Source of the DNA: Xylogone sp. PMI_703
Lineage: Eukaryota; Ascomycota; Leotiomycetes
Direction of reading: 5' to 3'
Length of the DNA: 64,000 bases
Assembly: GCA_021399445.1 (NCBI GenBank)
Contig: JAJTUQ010000002.1
Location: 6,014,001-6,078,000 of the forward strand
Shown piece after piece: positions 1-10,063 of the stretch; within the stretch, counting starts at the first letter, position 1, and each line of letters starts with the position of its first letter. The notes below the pieces were generated by a model. The model searched no databases, had not been told where the DNA came from, and saw only the letters and a program-made list of their open reading frames with translations. The position numbers and the translations under genes are program-made.

Positions 1-3000
1 GGCTCTAGCAATCGAGGTGCTGTTCGGATTCCCTCGTCTACATTAGTCTGATGACAATCACTCAGTCGCTCAGTCGCTCACTTACTATTTACCAGGTTTA
101 GAGACAATTATGATCTCACTTGATGACCTCGCACGACAGATCATGTCTCAATATTCATCCGCGCTCTTCGCACTGGGGGCAGAAAACCACTCTTCGCACT
201 TGATACTGGGCTAATACTGCATGTCTAAGCCTAAGCACAGTGTTTGCCATGCTCAGATAGGAGGAGACTTTTACTTGGTACAGTAGTTAAGTCGATGCCG
301 GAGCACAAACCGATTGATGGCCCATTCTGCCGTTTTGACCCTGGATAGCCAGCTCAAGTCGCCGCGTCATTGTTCAGCCCAGGGAGAGAGTTAGGACATT
401 GCAACCCTGCACACCAAAGAATGGCTCGGCATCACCAAAGAAAAAGGGGTCCACGGAGGATGATCCGAGAGAAGCAAGGGCCAGGAATGAGAGAGAGCCA
501 GGAAGCCTCTTAATTGCATCACGAACTGAGATGTTATACACACAATACAACAGTACAGTGCAGTAATACGCTGGTGCCCTGAAAGCAAGCCCCAGAGCGA
601 CCTCGAGACAAGCGCAAAAGCAAATGCAAAAGCAAAAGCAAAAGAGTGCCGGCAGATCAGCAGGTGGTGGAGCGGCGCGGACAGGCGCAATTTACGGTTC
701 TGCAGCCACTGTTTCATGGATTCCCCGCGTCGCGTGCCTGATTGGGCCGATCCCGCCAAGCTCGCCCGTTCCTGCATTCCCGGCCTTAGTCAGGCACCTG
801 GCGACAAACCACCTTCGCGCCACAGGTTTTGACTCTTTACTGGCACCAACGGACGGGCGTCAAGCTGGAGAGCCAATGGCCGCGTGCGCTTCCCTTTCTC
901 GTCCCAATAGTCTTGACAGGTTGCTGTGGATGATATCACGGTGCGTCTAATTACTGCTAATCACTGTGTACTGCTACTACAGTATTGGCCAGTACTGGAC
1001 GGATAGCCGTAGGGCTAAAAGAGGGTTCTTGTAGTTAGTAGTCATGCTCTGGCATTCTCAATTCTAACACGGCTAACCATAGTCCTCAAGTACAGCACAA
1101 AATATACAGGACAGTAGTACAGTACTATTCTTCCTTACAGCAAGTCTGCTACGGTATGCCCTGGAAACCCAGGGACCCTGGAGGCTGGCGCGGATGGCAA
1201 GACGTTGGGCTCGGAGATCACGCTCGCCCCCTCCAATCTTCGCTTCTCCTCAGATGAACGTCTTGGGACAAACCCACCCCGAATAATCGCTGCAGCAATC
1301 ATAGATCACGCTACTCTAGAGCATTGGCTTCGAATCGGCTGTTTTTACAGTAATAAGATTCAAGAGTGCCCCGTCTTGGCAGGTTCTTCTGGTGTTTCAA
1401 TATCAAGCGCACTCCACGGCCTTGGGTCCAGATGTATCAGAAACTTCCTTCGGCCCATGACGTACAAAGCTTCGTCGAATCGTCCTCACGCCATCATGTA
1501 TAGCTCCTGGTTACAGAACACCAACATTCCGACAAATTGACCTGTGCAATCTCACTAGAGCGAGCTGCGGTAATTACTTATTCACATAATCCACCTTGGT
1601 CAATCACTTTTGCCACGGGTAGTCTACAATGCAAGCAGACGCTCGTGATCTCTTGTTTGGTGCAAACTGCTGCAATCCGCACAATGCAATCCTCCATCCC
1701 AGTCTCTTCCTCGTGGGTCATCAGCTAGAGCAGCTCATCAATAGTGTGCCCGAGGAGTGGACAATTCCCAGCCAACAATAGATGTCCAAAAATGCAACCT
1801 CCTGCGTCACCAGTATTCCTTTTCTTCTACTAGCTTACTTTTTGATCCGCTAGGTACAGTGATTGCACTTTTTGTTGTTTTCTTTTTTATCCACATTTCT
1901 ATCTTTCCTAGGACTCAGGGTCTCTAGGTCCTTCTGCAAGGTCTCCGTTGCTCAACGTTAGCCGGAAACCTCGGTCCTGTTTCATCTGTCGCGGGGATTC
2001 TTCCAATCGAAGTCGTCACCCGGGGTCTGGAAAGCTTACTTCCAACCACGTCCCTTTTCCTTTTCACAGAGAAACATCAGAAATGCTTCCATGCCTATCA
2101 TGTGGTAACTGTCTCAAGCAGATGTAGTACAAAAGCTGTTGGTACCCTTTTCTCATCCCTTCTATAAGCCAAAAACTTTGTGCTACTGTGTGAGTGAAAC
2201 AAGGCGCTTGAGGTTGTGGTGCAGTACTGTAGGGTACTTGGTGCTCTGCGATTTGTCGTCAACTATGCAAACATTACCACTTCCGTTCTGTTCCTTCTCA
2301 TTAGAAAAACCGTGGTAGTCTATTCTATGGCTGAAACAATAGTCCATTGTTTGTTTTTTTAGGGTGATGTTGTCCACGACAATTTATGGCTTCGAAGTGT
2401 GAGCCTTCGTGACTAGGATAATGATCGTGGGTATGAGCTCATTCCGCATAACTGGACTACAAAACGCACCAACGAAAATAAGTATACCATCTGCAGCAGT
2501 CCTGGCCTAGCCCTTTTATTACCAATATCTATTATTACCGCTCACATCAGTCGTGACTTAGATAGACACTGCAAGAGCAGGAATTCAACGAACAAATATC
2601 CTGAAACTACCAACATCGCCACTCTGCAAGAGTATAGCAAAGCCTAGTGTCTCATAGAAAGAAATACAGTATGTCCTGACCATGACCCGATTCTTATATA
2701 TATGTCACATGAAGAAAAAGAACTCCCCTTGGACATATTTCATGACTAACACTCCAGTCTAATGAATAAGTCAAGGGAGATGTACCATGTATTTTCTACA
2801 TCAGATACCTTCAGCCTTAGGGCATCTAAACTATGGCGTACGACCAGTGATATAGACGCACGGCAATGTGTATCTGTGTAAATGAAAGTACGAACATAAA
2901 TCTCGCTGGACCTAGGGGACCGTGAATACTCCGCAGCGGCTATAGATACGAATGGAAAGTCCTTGGGGGCAATCTCAAGGCTCCAGTAGAGCATCTCATA

Positions 3001-3464
3001 CCTGAGGCCCATAAAAGCTGCATCACTATAGACTCATGTAATCTGTAGGAACCACTAGGATGCCTGCGTACCCGGAGATACTGACACGCTGTGTTGTTTA
3101 GTTTTGTAACGGCTTTTTGGTTCGTCTCAGCGGAGTAGAACTCGGTTTACACCACGATGACTGAGGGTGTTATATGAACATAGAGAGCTGAGCTGAGCTA
3201 CCACTTCAACGGCGGGTGTCTTCAGCTCAGGCCTTCAATATATATATCATAATGAGCACCCTCACTAAAAGCATTAAAATCAAGCATGGATTTGATTAAT
3301 TTGAAAAAGATTCCTCTTTTTTGGGGGGGCGTAACTTTATATATACAAATCACCGCTGTCAACCCTCCTGCTTTCCCGAAATTAGGGAACCCCCTTTCAT
3401 CTAAGCATCGGGGTTTAATACATAAAAGGTGAAGAGAGTCTTGTGCTTGTTATCTTTCTTTTCT
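1..3464. other. Gene-poor region at left edge
   Basis: I see no convincing gene here. Open frames are short, overlap on both strands and have no recognisable domain. The stretch holds a short (GCAAAA)n tract near 614-645 and several CAGTAC/GTACTG palindromic motifs (551, 990, 1117, 2222). It could be the downstream or upstream region of a gene outside the window, or contain a non-coding RNA that cannot be recognised from sequence alone. Confidence 0.5.
614..645. repeat. GCAAAA-type short tandem repeat
   Basis: Imperfect hexanucleotide repeat with a GCAAAA unit (one unit carries AAAT). It is a simple low-complexity tract, and the short open frames across it read as Lys/Gln or Phe/Ala repeats that are not believable proteins. 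Confidence 0.7.
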
Positions 3465-4346
3465 TTATGGTCCATTGTGAGAGTAGATCTGTCTTGTCCG
3501 CAAGTGGACGGGTGTCTCGCCCTTGGGCGTATCTGGGATAACCTTCTCGAGTTTCTGGATAGATGCTTTGGTTAGTTGTACTTTCGGAGGAGGTGCAAAT
3601 GGATCCGATGGATTGGGGTGTAGATCATTGAAAGTAAAATAAAAATAATAAGAAACACATAATGAGAAAACATACCAAGTTGTCAAAAACACACTTGTTT
3701 AGCTTCCATTCTGCTGGTCGGCACTGCCACAGCTGTTGGTTGTTGTTATCTAAGCAGGTCCAGTGCTTGCGGAACTCCTCAAGACAGTGCTTGTTGACGT
3801 CGTCTAGCCTGTTGGCGGTTTGGTTTATCAGTAATATAGCTCATTTGGCCTGTTTTACACATGACTTCTTCCTCTCTATATCACTGACCCTCCATCAAAT
3901 AACGTTCTTTTTATATCCCAGCTCTTTTGCAATTCCAATTCAACAGCAATGAACAAAGAAAAACCACTCACACGCTCCTAGCACATCTCGTTACCCTCCG
4001 TCCCTCCTTGAGGCAGTCTAGCTCCGCCTTCCCATTGCTCTCGCTCTTGCACTGCATGAAGTCATCGTTATATGCCTTACACCTCGCCCCAATAAAGAAG
4101 CTCGCAGACAACAGCGGCGCCGAACTAGCTCCAATTTCCGTCACCGGTGGAATCTCTGCCGGCAGCGGCGTCGTATCGATCAGAGTCGTCTGATTGAATC
4201 TGTATATGCGCAAAACCCAAGCCTCAATTAGTACCAGCCGTTTTCCAATCAAATGATAAACGTGGGGAGGGGATCGGAGTGGGGGGGCGTGGAATTGAGG
4301 AGGGAAGTTAAAGATTATGGACGGACCTTGGGTTTCGAGCAGCCAT
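3465..4346 (-). CDS. NADH:ubiquinone oxidoreductase 20.8-kDa subunit (NDUFA8/PGIV family)
   Basis: Accessory subunit of respiratory complex I, located on the intermembrane-space side of the inner mitochondrial membrane. Four exons (4346-4327, 4199-3972, 3808-3676, 3554-3465) give 156 aa. Four CX9C pairs are visible: C47/C57 and C69/C79 in exon 2, then CLEEFRKHWTC and CRPAEWKLNKC in exon 3. This quadruple CX9C pattern, oxidised through the Mia40 route, defines the family, and FNQTTLIDTTPLP and GASSAPLLSA match the fungal N-terminus. The start was chosen because the 20-nt first exon (MAARNPR) joins in phase to the conserved part; the longer open frame upstream does not look coding. The first donor is GTCCGT, which is weak but plausible. 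The gene is divergent from the nucleoporin gene, and a CCAATCA box lies about 120 bp upstream. Very sure of the family, fairly sure of the junctions. Confidence 0.93.
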
Positions 4347-4911
4347 CTCGAGGACCGGGTCAAGGACTCAGATGGAGTTGGTGACGGATGTTTCAATTGA
4401 GCTTTCAATTGAATGTTTGGAGATATCGCTGGAGAGCTTGAGGTGAGGTCAGGAATGGCGATGCGCTGATTGGGAAGTTAAGCGAGTTGCGCTTCCCGGG
4501 GTGCAGAGGTTGAAGCTCCAGAGAGGCTCACTACGGTCACCTTTACCTCGAAATATTTACAGCGAGACACTACCTTTTTCTCGTTCCTCTTTGCGCACCC
4601 GCTCTTCCCCTAGCGGTAGCTGGAGACCGGTCCGATTTATATCCTAATCCAATTTAGGTGCTACTTTTTTTGGGCATTGGCGACCTTTTCCTTCATGCTT
4701 TGCTAGTACGGTTGCGGGTTTTGGTTCTTTCTATATATATCTCGACGCGCACTTTCGCGAGCTGTAGCATCACCATCTCCCCAAGCTTCTTACATTAAGA
4801 TTCCAAATTTAGGCACATTCGCCCCGATACTAGCTTCTTTATCGAGGATCTTAGTACATAGAATCTTCTGTTCTTCTTTCATTACACACAATCAAAAGGC
4901 TGCATGCAAAC
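4347..4911. promoter_or_regulatory. Divergent promoter, complex I subunit / NUP57
   Basis: A 565-bp region between two divergent start codons. It carries a TATA-like alternating TA run at 4731-4740, about 170 bp before the nucleoporin start, and a pyrimidine-rich leader just before that ATG. A CCAATCA box on the minus strand lies closer to the complex I gene. Shared regulation is inferred from the arrangement only. Confidence 0.55.
4467..4473 (-). promoter_or_regulatory. CCAAT box (possible HAP complex site)
   Basis: On the minus strand this reads CCAATCA, the preferred core of the fungal HAP (CCAAT-binding) complex, about 120 bp upstream of the complex I subunit start. HAP control of respiratory-chain genes is established in yeasts and filamentous fungi; its use here is inference from sequence and position. 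Confidence 0.4.
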
Positions 4912-6277
4912 ATGTTCGGCGCCGTGAATCAACAACAAAATACAGGAGGGCTCTTCGGGAGCACTCAACCTCAGCAGCAACAACCAAGCGGAGGACTGTT
5001 CGGAAGCACATTGGGAGCAAATCCCGCCAGTCAACCTCAGCAAACAGGCGGACCTTTTGGCGGTTTGAACAATCCCCAGGGCGGTGGTGGACTCTTTGGT
5101 GGCCTGAATCAGAACCAGCAGCAAGCTCAGCCAGCACAGAGTGCCAGCTTGTTCGGACCAACTGCTCAACCACGGACTGGTAGATTGTTTGATGGATTTA
5201 GCCAGAGTCAACAGCAACAGCAGCAACAACAGGGAGGTGGTCTTTTCGGCGGCCTAGGCCAGCAAAATCAGCAGCAGGGCGGGTTCTTTGGTCAGCCAAC
5301 CCAACAGCAGCAGCAACAACCTAACAGTCTGTTCTCCCAGAGCGTGCAGCCCTCTCTGGGCCAATCGCAGGCTCAATTGGGTAGCTCGTTATGGCAACCA
5401 AATAGCAGTCTCAGTCCTCGTAAGTTTTCCGTATCATGATATTCTCAGGTTGCCTAACGTTAAACTAGGAGAGAAGAGTATTCCTGACCAGATTGCGACG
5501 GTCGTGGAGAAATGGGATCCTAAGAATCCTAACTGTGCATTCCACTATTACTTCTACAACAAGGTTGATGAAAGCATGGCTCCATTCTACCGACCTGCTC
5601 CCCATGAGGACCCTAAAGCTTGGGAAGAGGCACTGTTGAAGAAGCCTGGTCCTGGATATATCCCAGTTCTATGTACTGGCTTTGCACAGATGGGCGAGAG
5701 AATCAAGACTCAGCAGCGAAATCTTGCAGAGTTCAACGCTAGGTTACATGAGATAAATAGTAGCTTAACGGCAATGCTTCAGAACCATGATACAAAGACA
5801 AGTATCAGGGCCATGGATGCGCGAAGGAAGCATTTTGTATTGAAGCAGAGGGCACTCGCTTTGGCAACGAAGGTCCAGGTCTTGCGAAATAGGGGGTACG
5901 CTTTAGGGTCAGACGAAGAAGAGTTAAGGAATAAGCTTATGATACTAGAGAGAGGTGTGAGCGATCCGGGTCTGGGCGCCAGATCGGAAGAGATCTGGGC
6001 TAGGATGATTAGTGTGCAGGAACGCGCCAAGTTATTAAGGAGTGAACTCGAGAAAGCTGGCGCGGAAAGTTATGATGTGCTGGATGAGGAATCAAGCAGG
6101 CGTGCTAAGAAGGTATGAAGTTTTTCTAGATTCTTATTGAAACATACTGACTCTATATTATAGATATTGGAAGACTATCAAACACAACTAGCTCATTTAA
6201 AGAAGGAACTAGATGCTATTCAACAAGAATATGTTGAATGGGAGAAGGATCAGGGGCCCCAAGGCAGTCGATCATAG
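4912..6277 (+). CDS. NUP57: Nucleoporin NUP57/NUP54 (FG-repeat central channel)
   Basis: Component of the Nsp1/Nup62 central-channel complex of the nuclear pore, where FG repeats form the transport barrier. Three exons (4912-5419, 5469-6112, 6164-6277) encode 421 aa. The first ~165 residues are GLFG/FG repeats in Gln-rich spacers (several pure Gln runs around 5208-5315). Exon 2 starts at the conserved PDQIATVVEKWDP, followed by HYYFYNKVD and KPGPGYIPVLCTGFAQM of the Nup54/Nup57 alpha-beta domain, then a long alpha-helical coiled coil to the C-terminus. Introns are 49 and 51 nt with consensus borders. The ATG opens directly with FG-type sequence (MFGAVNQQ), as in homologues. Its divergent partner is the complex I subunit. 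Confidence 0.94.
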
Positions 6278-6716
6278 AGGATCTTGCATCGATGTTTCTA
6301 AAGCCATCATCTACATCAAAAATCAGGATGGGAATACAAAAACTAAAAGGGTGTGTATTAATAATTAGCTGCGCACAGGATGGTTTTGTCAGGAGGGGCG
6401 TTCGGGCTTAGCATTACAGTGATTAGGCGTTTGCTCTCTTAAGGACCATCATCTATGAATGGCACGCATACCTTAGGAATTGAATCTACCTCAATGCTAC
6501 TTACTACTTTTCATTCTTTGAGTATAAATTACACTGATAGGTAACCCTGAAAAGCACAGCAATACTGGCTCGGATGACTCATACCGAGGGATACAACATG
6601 CGAATATCGGGATATAAAATTATGTATCTCGATCCGCTTCATTTTTCACTTTCACTCGTGCTCAAACCTTAAGAAATATTTTGAAACCCAAGTCCCAATT
6701 ATTAAAGTCTCCTAAG
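6278..6716. other. Intergenic, NUP57 to GNAT
   Basis: About 440 bp holding the NUP57 3' end and the promoter of the acetyltransferase. It is AT-rich; I see no further gene or clear motif. Confidence 0.5.
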
Positions 6717-7508
6717 ATGGGATCCTCCGACATTCCGGACTACGAACCAGCCGGTGAGGTAGTCAGCGGCCCGCCGGCTCTAGATCCCAACTCACTACAC
6801 ACATCCAACCTCATCCTGCAGACCAAAGAAGCGCCTCACCGTTGCCAATTAGTTCCATTATCCGATGAACACACCGAGGATCTCTTCGCCAACCTCGGCG
6901 GGATGGACAATGGGCCGCTATGGAGATACATGCTCAATGGACCCTTCACAGACATTGAATCGTTTAGAACGCAGATAGTCCACAACATGATCCAGTCCTC
7001 ATTCTTCGTCCCTTTTGCAATTATATCAGATGATCCAAGACACGTATCGAATCAGAAGAGGTCAAGCTCCTCTGTTTCTACTTCTCCCACTGCCGTGGGT
7101 CTCATCTGTATCCTCAACGCCCGACCTGAGCATTACGCTCTTGAAATCGGCTGCGTGATCTTCGCAAAGACGCTGCAGCGAACTGCTGCCGCTACTGAAG
7201 CCATCTATCTGCTCATGAAATACTGCTTTGAGGATTTACGCGACCGTCGTGTGGAGTGGAAGGCTAATGATCTCAATGAACCGAGTAAGCGCGCTGCTCT
7301 GAGGCTGGGGTATCAGTTTGAGGGTGTATTCCGGAAGCATATGGTTCTTAAAGGGAAGAATAGGGACACGGCGTGGTTTAGTGTTACGGATGATGAGTGG
7401 GTCGGCGTTGGTGCTGCGATGGAGATGTGGCTAGGTGAGAAGAACTTTGATAATGAGGGGAGGCAGATTAGGAGCTTGGAAGAGATTAGGAAGGGCCAGA
7501 CAAGTTAA
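6717..7508 (+). CDS. GNAT acetyltransferase, RimJ/RimL type
   Basis: Single-exon gene of 263 aa. It reads as a cytosolic N-acetyltransferase of the RimJ/RimL-like GNAT group: an N-terminal part resembling the family (LVPLSDEHTEDLFANLGG), a core with EIGCVIFAKTLQRTAAATEA where the RGTGIATEA-like acetyl-CoA segment normally falls, and RRVEWKANDLNEPSKRAALRLGYQFEGVFRKHMV, split here only by naming KRAALRLGYQFEG as the late motif typical of the family. ATG 6717 was chosen because further upstream the frame has only a TTG. The substrate cannot be told; such fungal proteins are often annotated only as GNAT family. A long ATT repeat lies just downstream. It faces the bHLH gene tail to tail. Confidence 0.85.
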   Translation: MGSSDIPDYEPAGEVVSGPPALDPNSLHTSNLILQTKEAPHRCQLVPLSDEHTEDLFANLGGMDNGPLWRYMLNGPFTDIESFRTQIVHNMIQSSFFVPFAIISDDPRHVSNQKRSSSSVSTSPTAVGLICILNARPEHYALEIGCVIFAKTLQRTAAATEAIYLLMKYCFEDLRDRRVEWKANDLNEPSKRAALRLGYQFEGVFRKHMVLKGKNRDTAWFSVTDDEWVGVGAAMEMWLGEKNFDNEGRQIRSLEEIRKGQTS

Positions 7509-7677
7509 TATTGGCAAGGTGGATGAGGTGAGGATTTGATCTGCACCGCAGTTCTCTTCTCATGTTCTCAAGGTCTCCTCAACAGCTTCTTAGGACGTGC
7601 TTGCATAGAGAGCGTGCTGGTAAAATGAAGAGGGAGTACATAAGCCATCGCCACCAGTAGTTAGCTATGCCAAAGTA

Positions 7678-7738
<61 letters not shown>

Positions 7739-8369
7739 GAAAGTCGATAGATATAAAGTTGTTTTAGAAAGAGTCAGCTATAAGCCAAACTAAAGCGAAT
7801 GTAATTATTAGATACTTATAGACTTTTCATCCCGCGAAGCCTGCTAGTAAAAATACGTCAGCAGTCCACCGTCAATCCAGAATACCTCTCCGCAATAAGA
7901 ATACCACCCGCGCCAGATAATATATCCCTGCTGACCCTACGTTCATTACGAGTATATACCAGCGAGGGAATAGCACAAAATCCGCCCATCCTACTCAAAG
8001 TAGTGAATGAGAAAAAGAAAGAAATTAATCCCAGATACCAAGCCATGGACGCCATTCCATCCAGTCGGAGCCATAGCCCAACCCAATTCCTAAGAGATAA
8101 AAGCATGACCTTCCGCCCAGCATGCCATATAACGCCAGGAGATTCCTTTTCCTCCCAAGTTCCTTAAAACTTCCTTTTCACAAATATCAAAAGACAGTTT
8201 TGCTCCTCCAGATCAACTTTTACTTTTGTGGTCTTGTCATCGAATCTTACAAAATCCACTGTCGTTTCATAGCTATCATACGAGTTGCCTCGATCAAATC
8301 TAGGAAGAAATATAAATGAAAGTGCGGTAAACAGAAATAGATAACGCAGGCTAAAATGTTGTGCCGTTT
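7509..8369. other. Convergent 3' region with microsatellite
   Basis: About 860 bp between the 3' ends of the acetyltransferase and the bHLH gene. It contains the ATT microsatellite and otherwise AT-rich DNA. Short open frames on both strands are not supported by any motif. Confidence 0.5.
7678..7738. repeat. (ATT)n trinucleotide microsatellite
   Basis: About 20 uninterrupted ATT/TAT units in the 3' flank of the acetyltransferase gene. It is perfect over roughly 60 bp, so it is likely length-variable between strains (inference). Confidence 0.97.
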
Positions 8370-10063
8370 CTAGTGGGCACCGGCGACATCAAGTTCGTTT
8401 TTCAACACTTCCTCCTCTTCGCTCATCTTCATCTTCATCTCTTCAGCGGTATCTTCTTCTACCGCTTCGTGAGCTCCACATTCACTTAGACTGGTACCAC
8501 TGGTTGTGCTATCAAAGCTACCACTTCCAGACCGGCTGGAGTTGCTTGAGGTAGCTGATATTAGTGGTGCACTTGTTGTGGTGGTAGTGTTCGAGTTTTT
8601 GGTCGTGAGCATAAGGATCTCAAATGCTTCAATTCGACCTTTGTATGCAGCATTTTCTTTGCAAAGTGCTTTGTTGCGTTTCTCAAGATGCATAATATAT
8701 TCCGCAGCTTTAGAGAGGACAGTTGCCTATTAATAGTATAGGTCAGTCATATTTCAATACTACATATATCTAAAACGGAAGGCAGGTACTTGGAGAGAAT
8801 GAAAAATCATACCTTGTTGAGTTTATGAGCTGGGCTTAAGCCTTGCAAATCTTCCCCAGTATCTCCCTTCCCCTTTTTCACACCACATCCCGTACCCGTA
8901 CCAGTACCGGTACCACTTGTGACTCTCAAGCTAGGTACACAATCTCTTAGCGCAGCAATTTTATCATTGAGATTTGTCCGGTAACGTTTCTCAATCATAT
9001 TATGTGCTGTCTTCTTCACTGGGGCATGCTGTCGTCCATGATGGTCCTTGGTATCAGGAGGTGATTCGTCATCTTCATCATCGGAATCTGACGATTTCCG
9101 TTTTCGTCTGCTGGTTCGAGCAGTAACTGGTGGTGGACTAGCAGATGATGCTGAAGATGGTGATGGTGGTGCATAAGACTTGACAGGCATGGCGATGTTT
9201 CGGAATCTAGTATCTTGGGGAGATGAGATGTCTGTCTTGAGTGCTGCTGCTGCCGTCCCACGAGTTACCGGTCCATTGGCTTGGGGAATGGGGTAAGATG
9301 GTTGCTGAGAGGGAGCTTCATAGAAAGCTTTCCTCTGTTGTAGGTTATTCAGAGGACTGTTGACAGCAGGCGTCTCGAACAGGGGTCCTTCTGTGATAGG
9401 ATCTTCACCGAATACCGAGGCTGGGTCATGAATTGTACCGGACATGATGGTATCAGTAGATGCAAGTCCAGTAAGCATGGGGTTTGTGTGTGTCTCGAAG
9501 CCAGTTATCACGGGCGAAAAGGTATTTTCGAGCTTTAGCTCAGGGAAGAAATGAGACATCGTTGGATCCATACTGTTCTCTATGGAGTCTTCCCACTGCA
9601 TAAAGCTGTCGTATGGCTGGAGGTCCAGGTCTTCTTCAGTTTTTATTGAGCCGTGGTATAGCTCCGGTAGCGAGTAAGCTCTGGGTGGGTAGCAGAGTGG
9701 GTTGGGAGAAGCTGGAGACGGTACGGTGGAGTCAGAACTAGCTAATGAGAGTTCGCTACACAGTTTGGTGTCCCAATAAGTTGGAGGTGTAGCTACGTTC
9801 TAATACTTAATTAGCTAACTAGAAGCAATATGCTGTGCCGTTTATTTGGGAAATTGTATAGAGCCATGCAACAAGTATTTGGGGCAGAGAAGTGGTAGAA
9901 ATAGAGTTAAGGAGATACCTCCGGAAGTACACGGATTAAAGTGATTGGCAGCTCAGGCATTGATCGACGAGTAGAAGATTCCACATACCTGTGATCTCTG
10001 TGCAGAAGCAGGAATGGAAAAATAGTCACCATTTGGTACTCGACGACTACAGGAGCTCGCCAT
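8370..10063 (-). CDS. SREBP-type bHLH transcription factor
   Basis: Three exons (10063-9989, 9799-8813, 8726-8370) encode 472 aa. The basic region at about 291-306 reads [16 protein letters not shown]; the Tyr in EKRYR is the mark of SREBP-type bHLH proteins, which bind both E-boxes and sterol-response elements. Helix 2 continues across the second intron ([21 protein letters not shown]) into a short leucine-zipper-like coil. Between the helices lies an unusual insert with four Gly-Thr pairs plus a Lys/Gly run. The N-terminal 290 residues are Ser/Pro/Thr-rich with acidic patches and a basic RRKRK stretch before the bHLH. There are no membrane segments, so it is not a full membrane-anchored SrbA-like SREBP; it is closer in form to the soluble members. 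The target pathway is unknown from this sequence. Upstream is a 4-kb gene-poor region. Confidence 0.9.
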
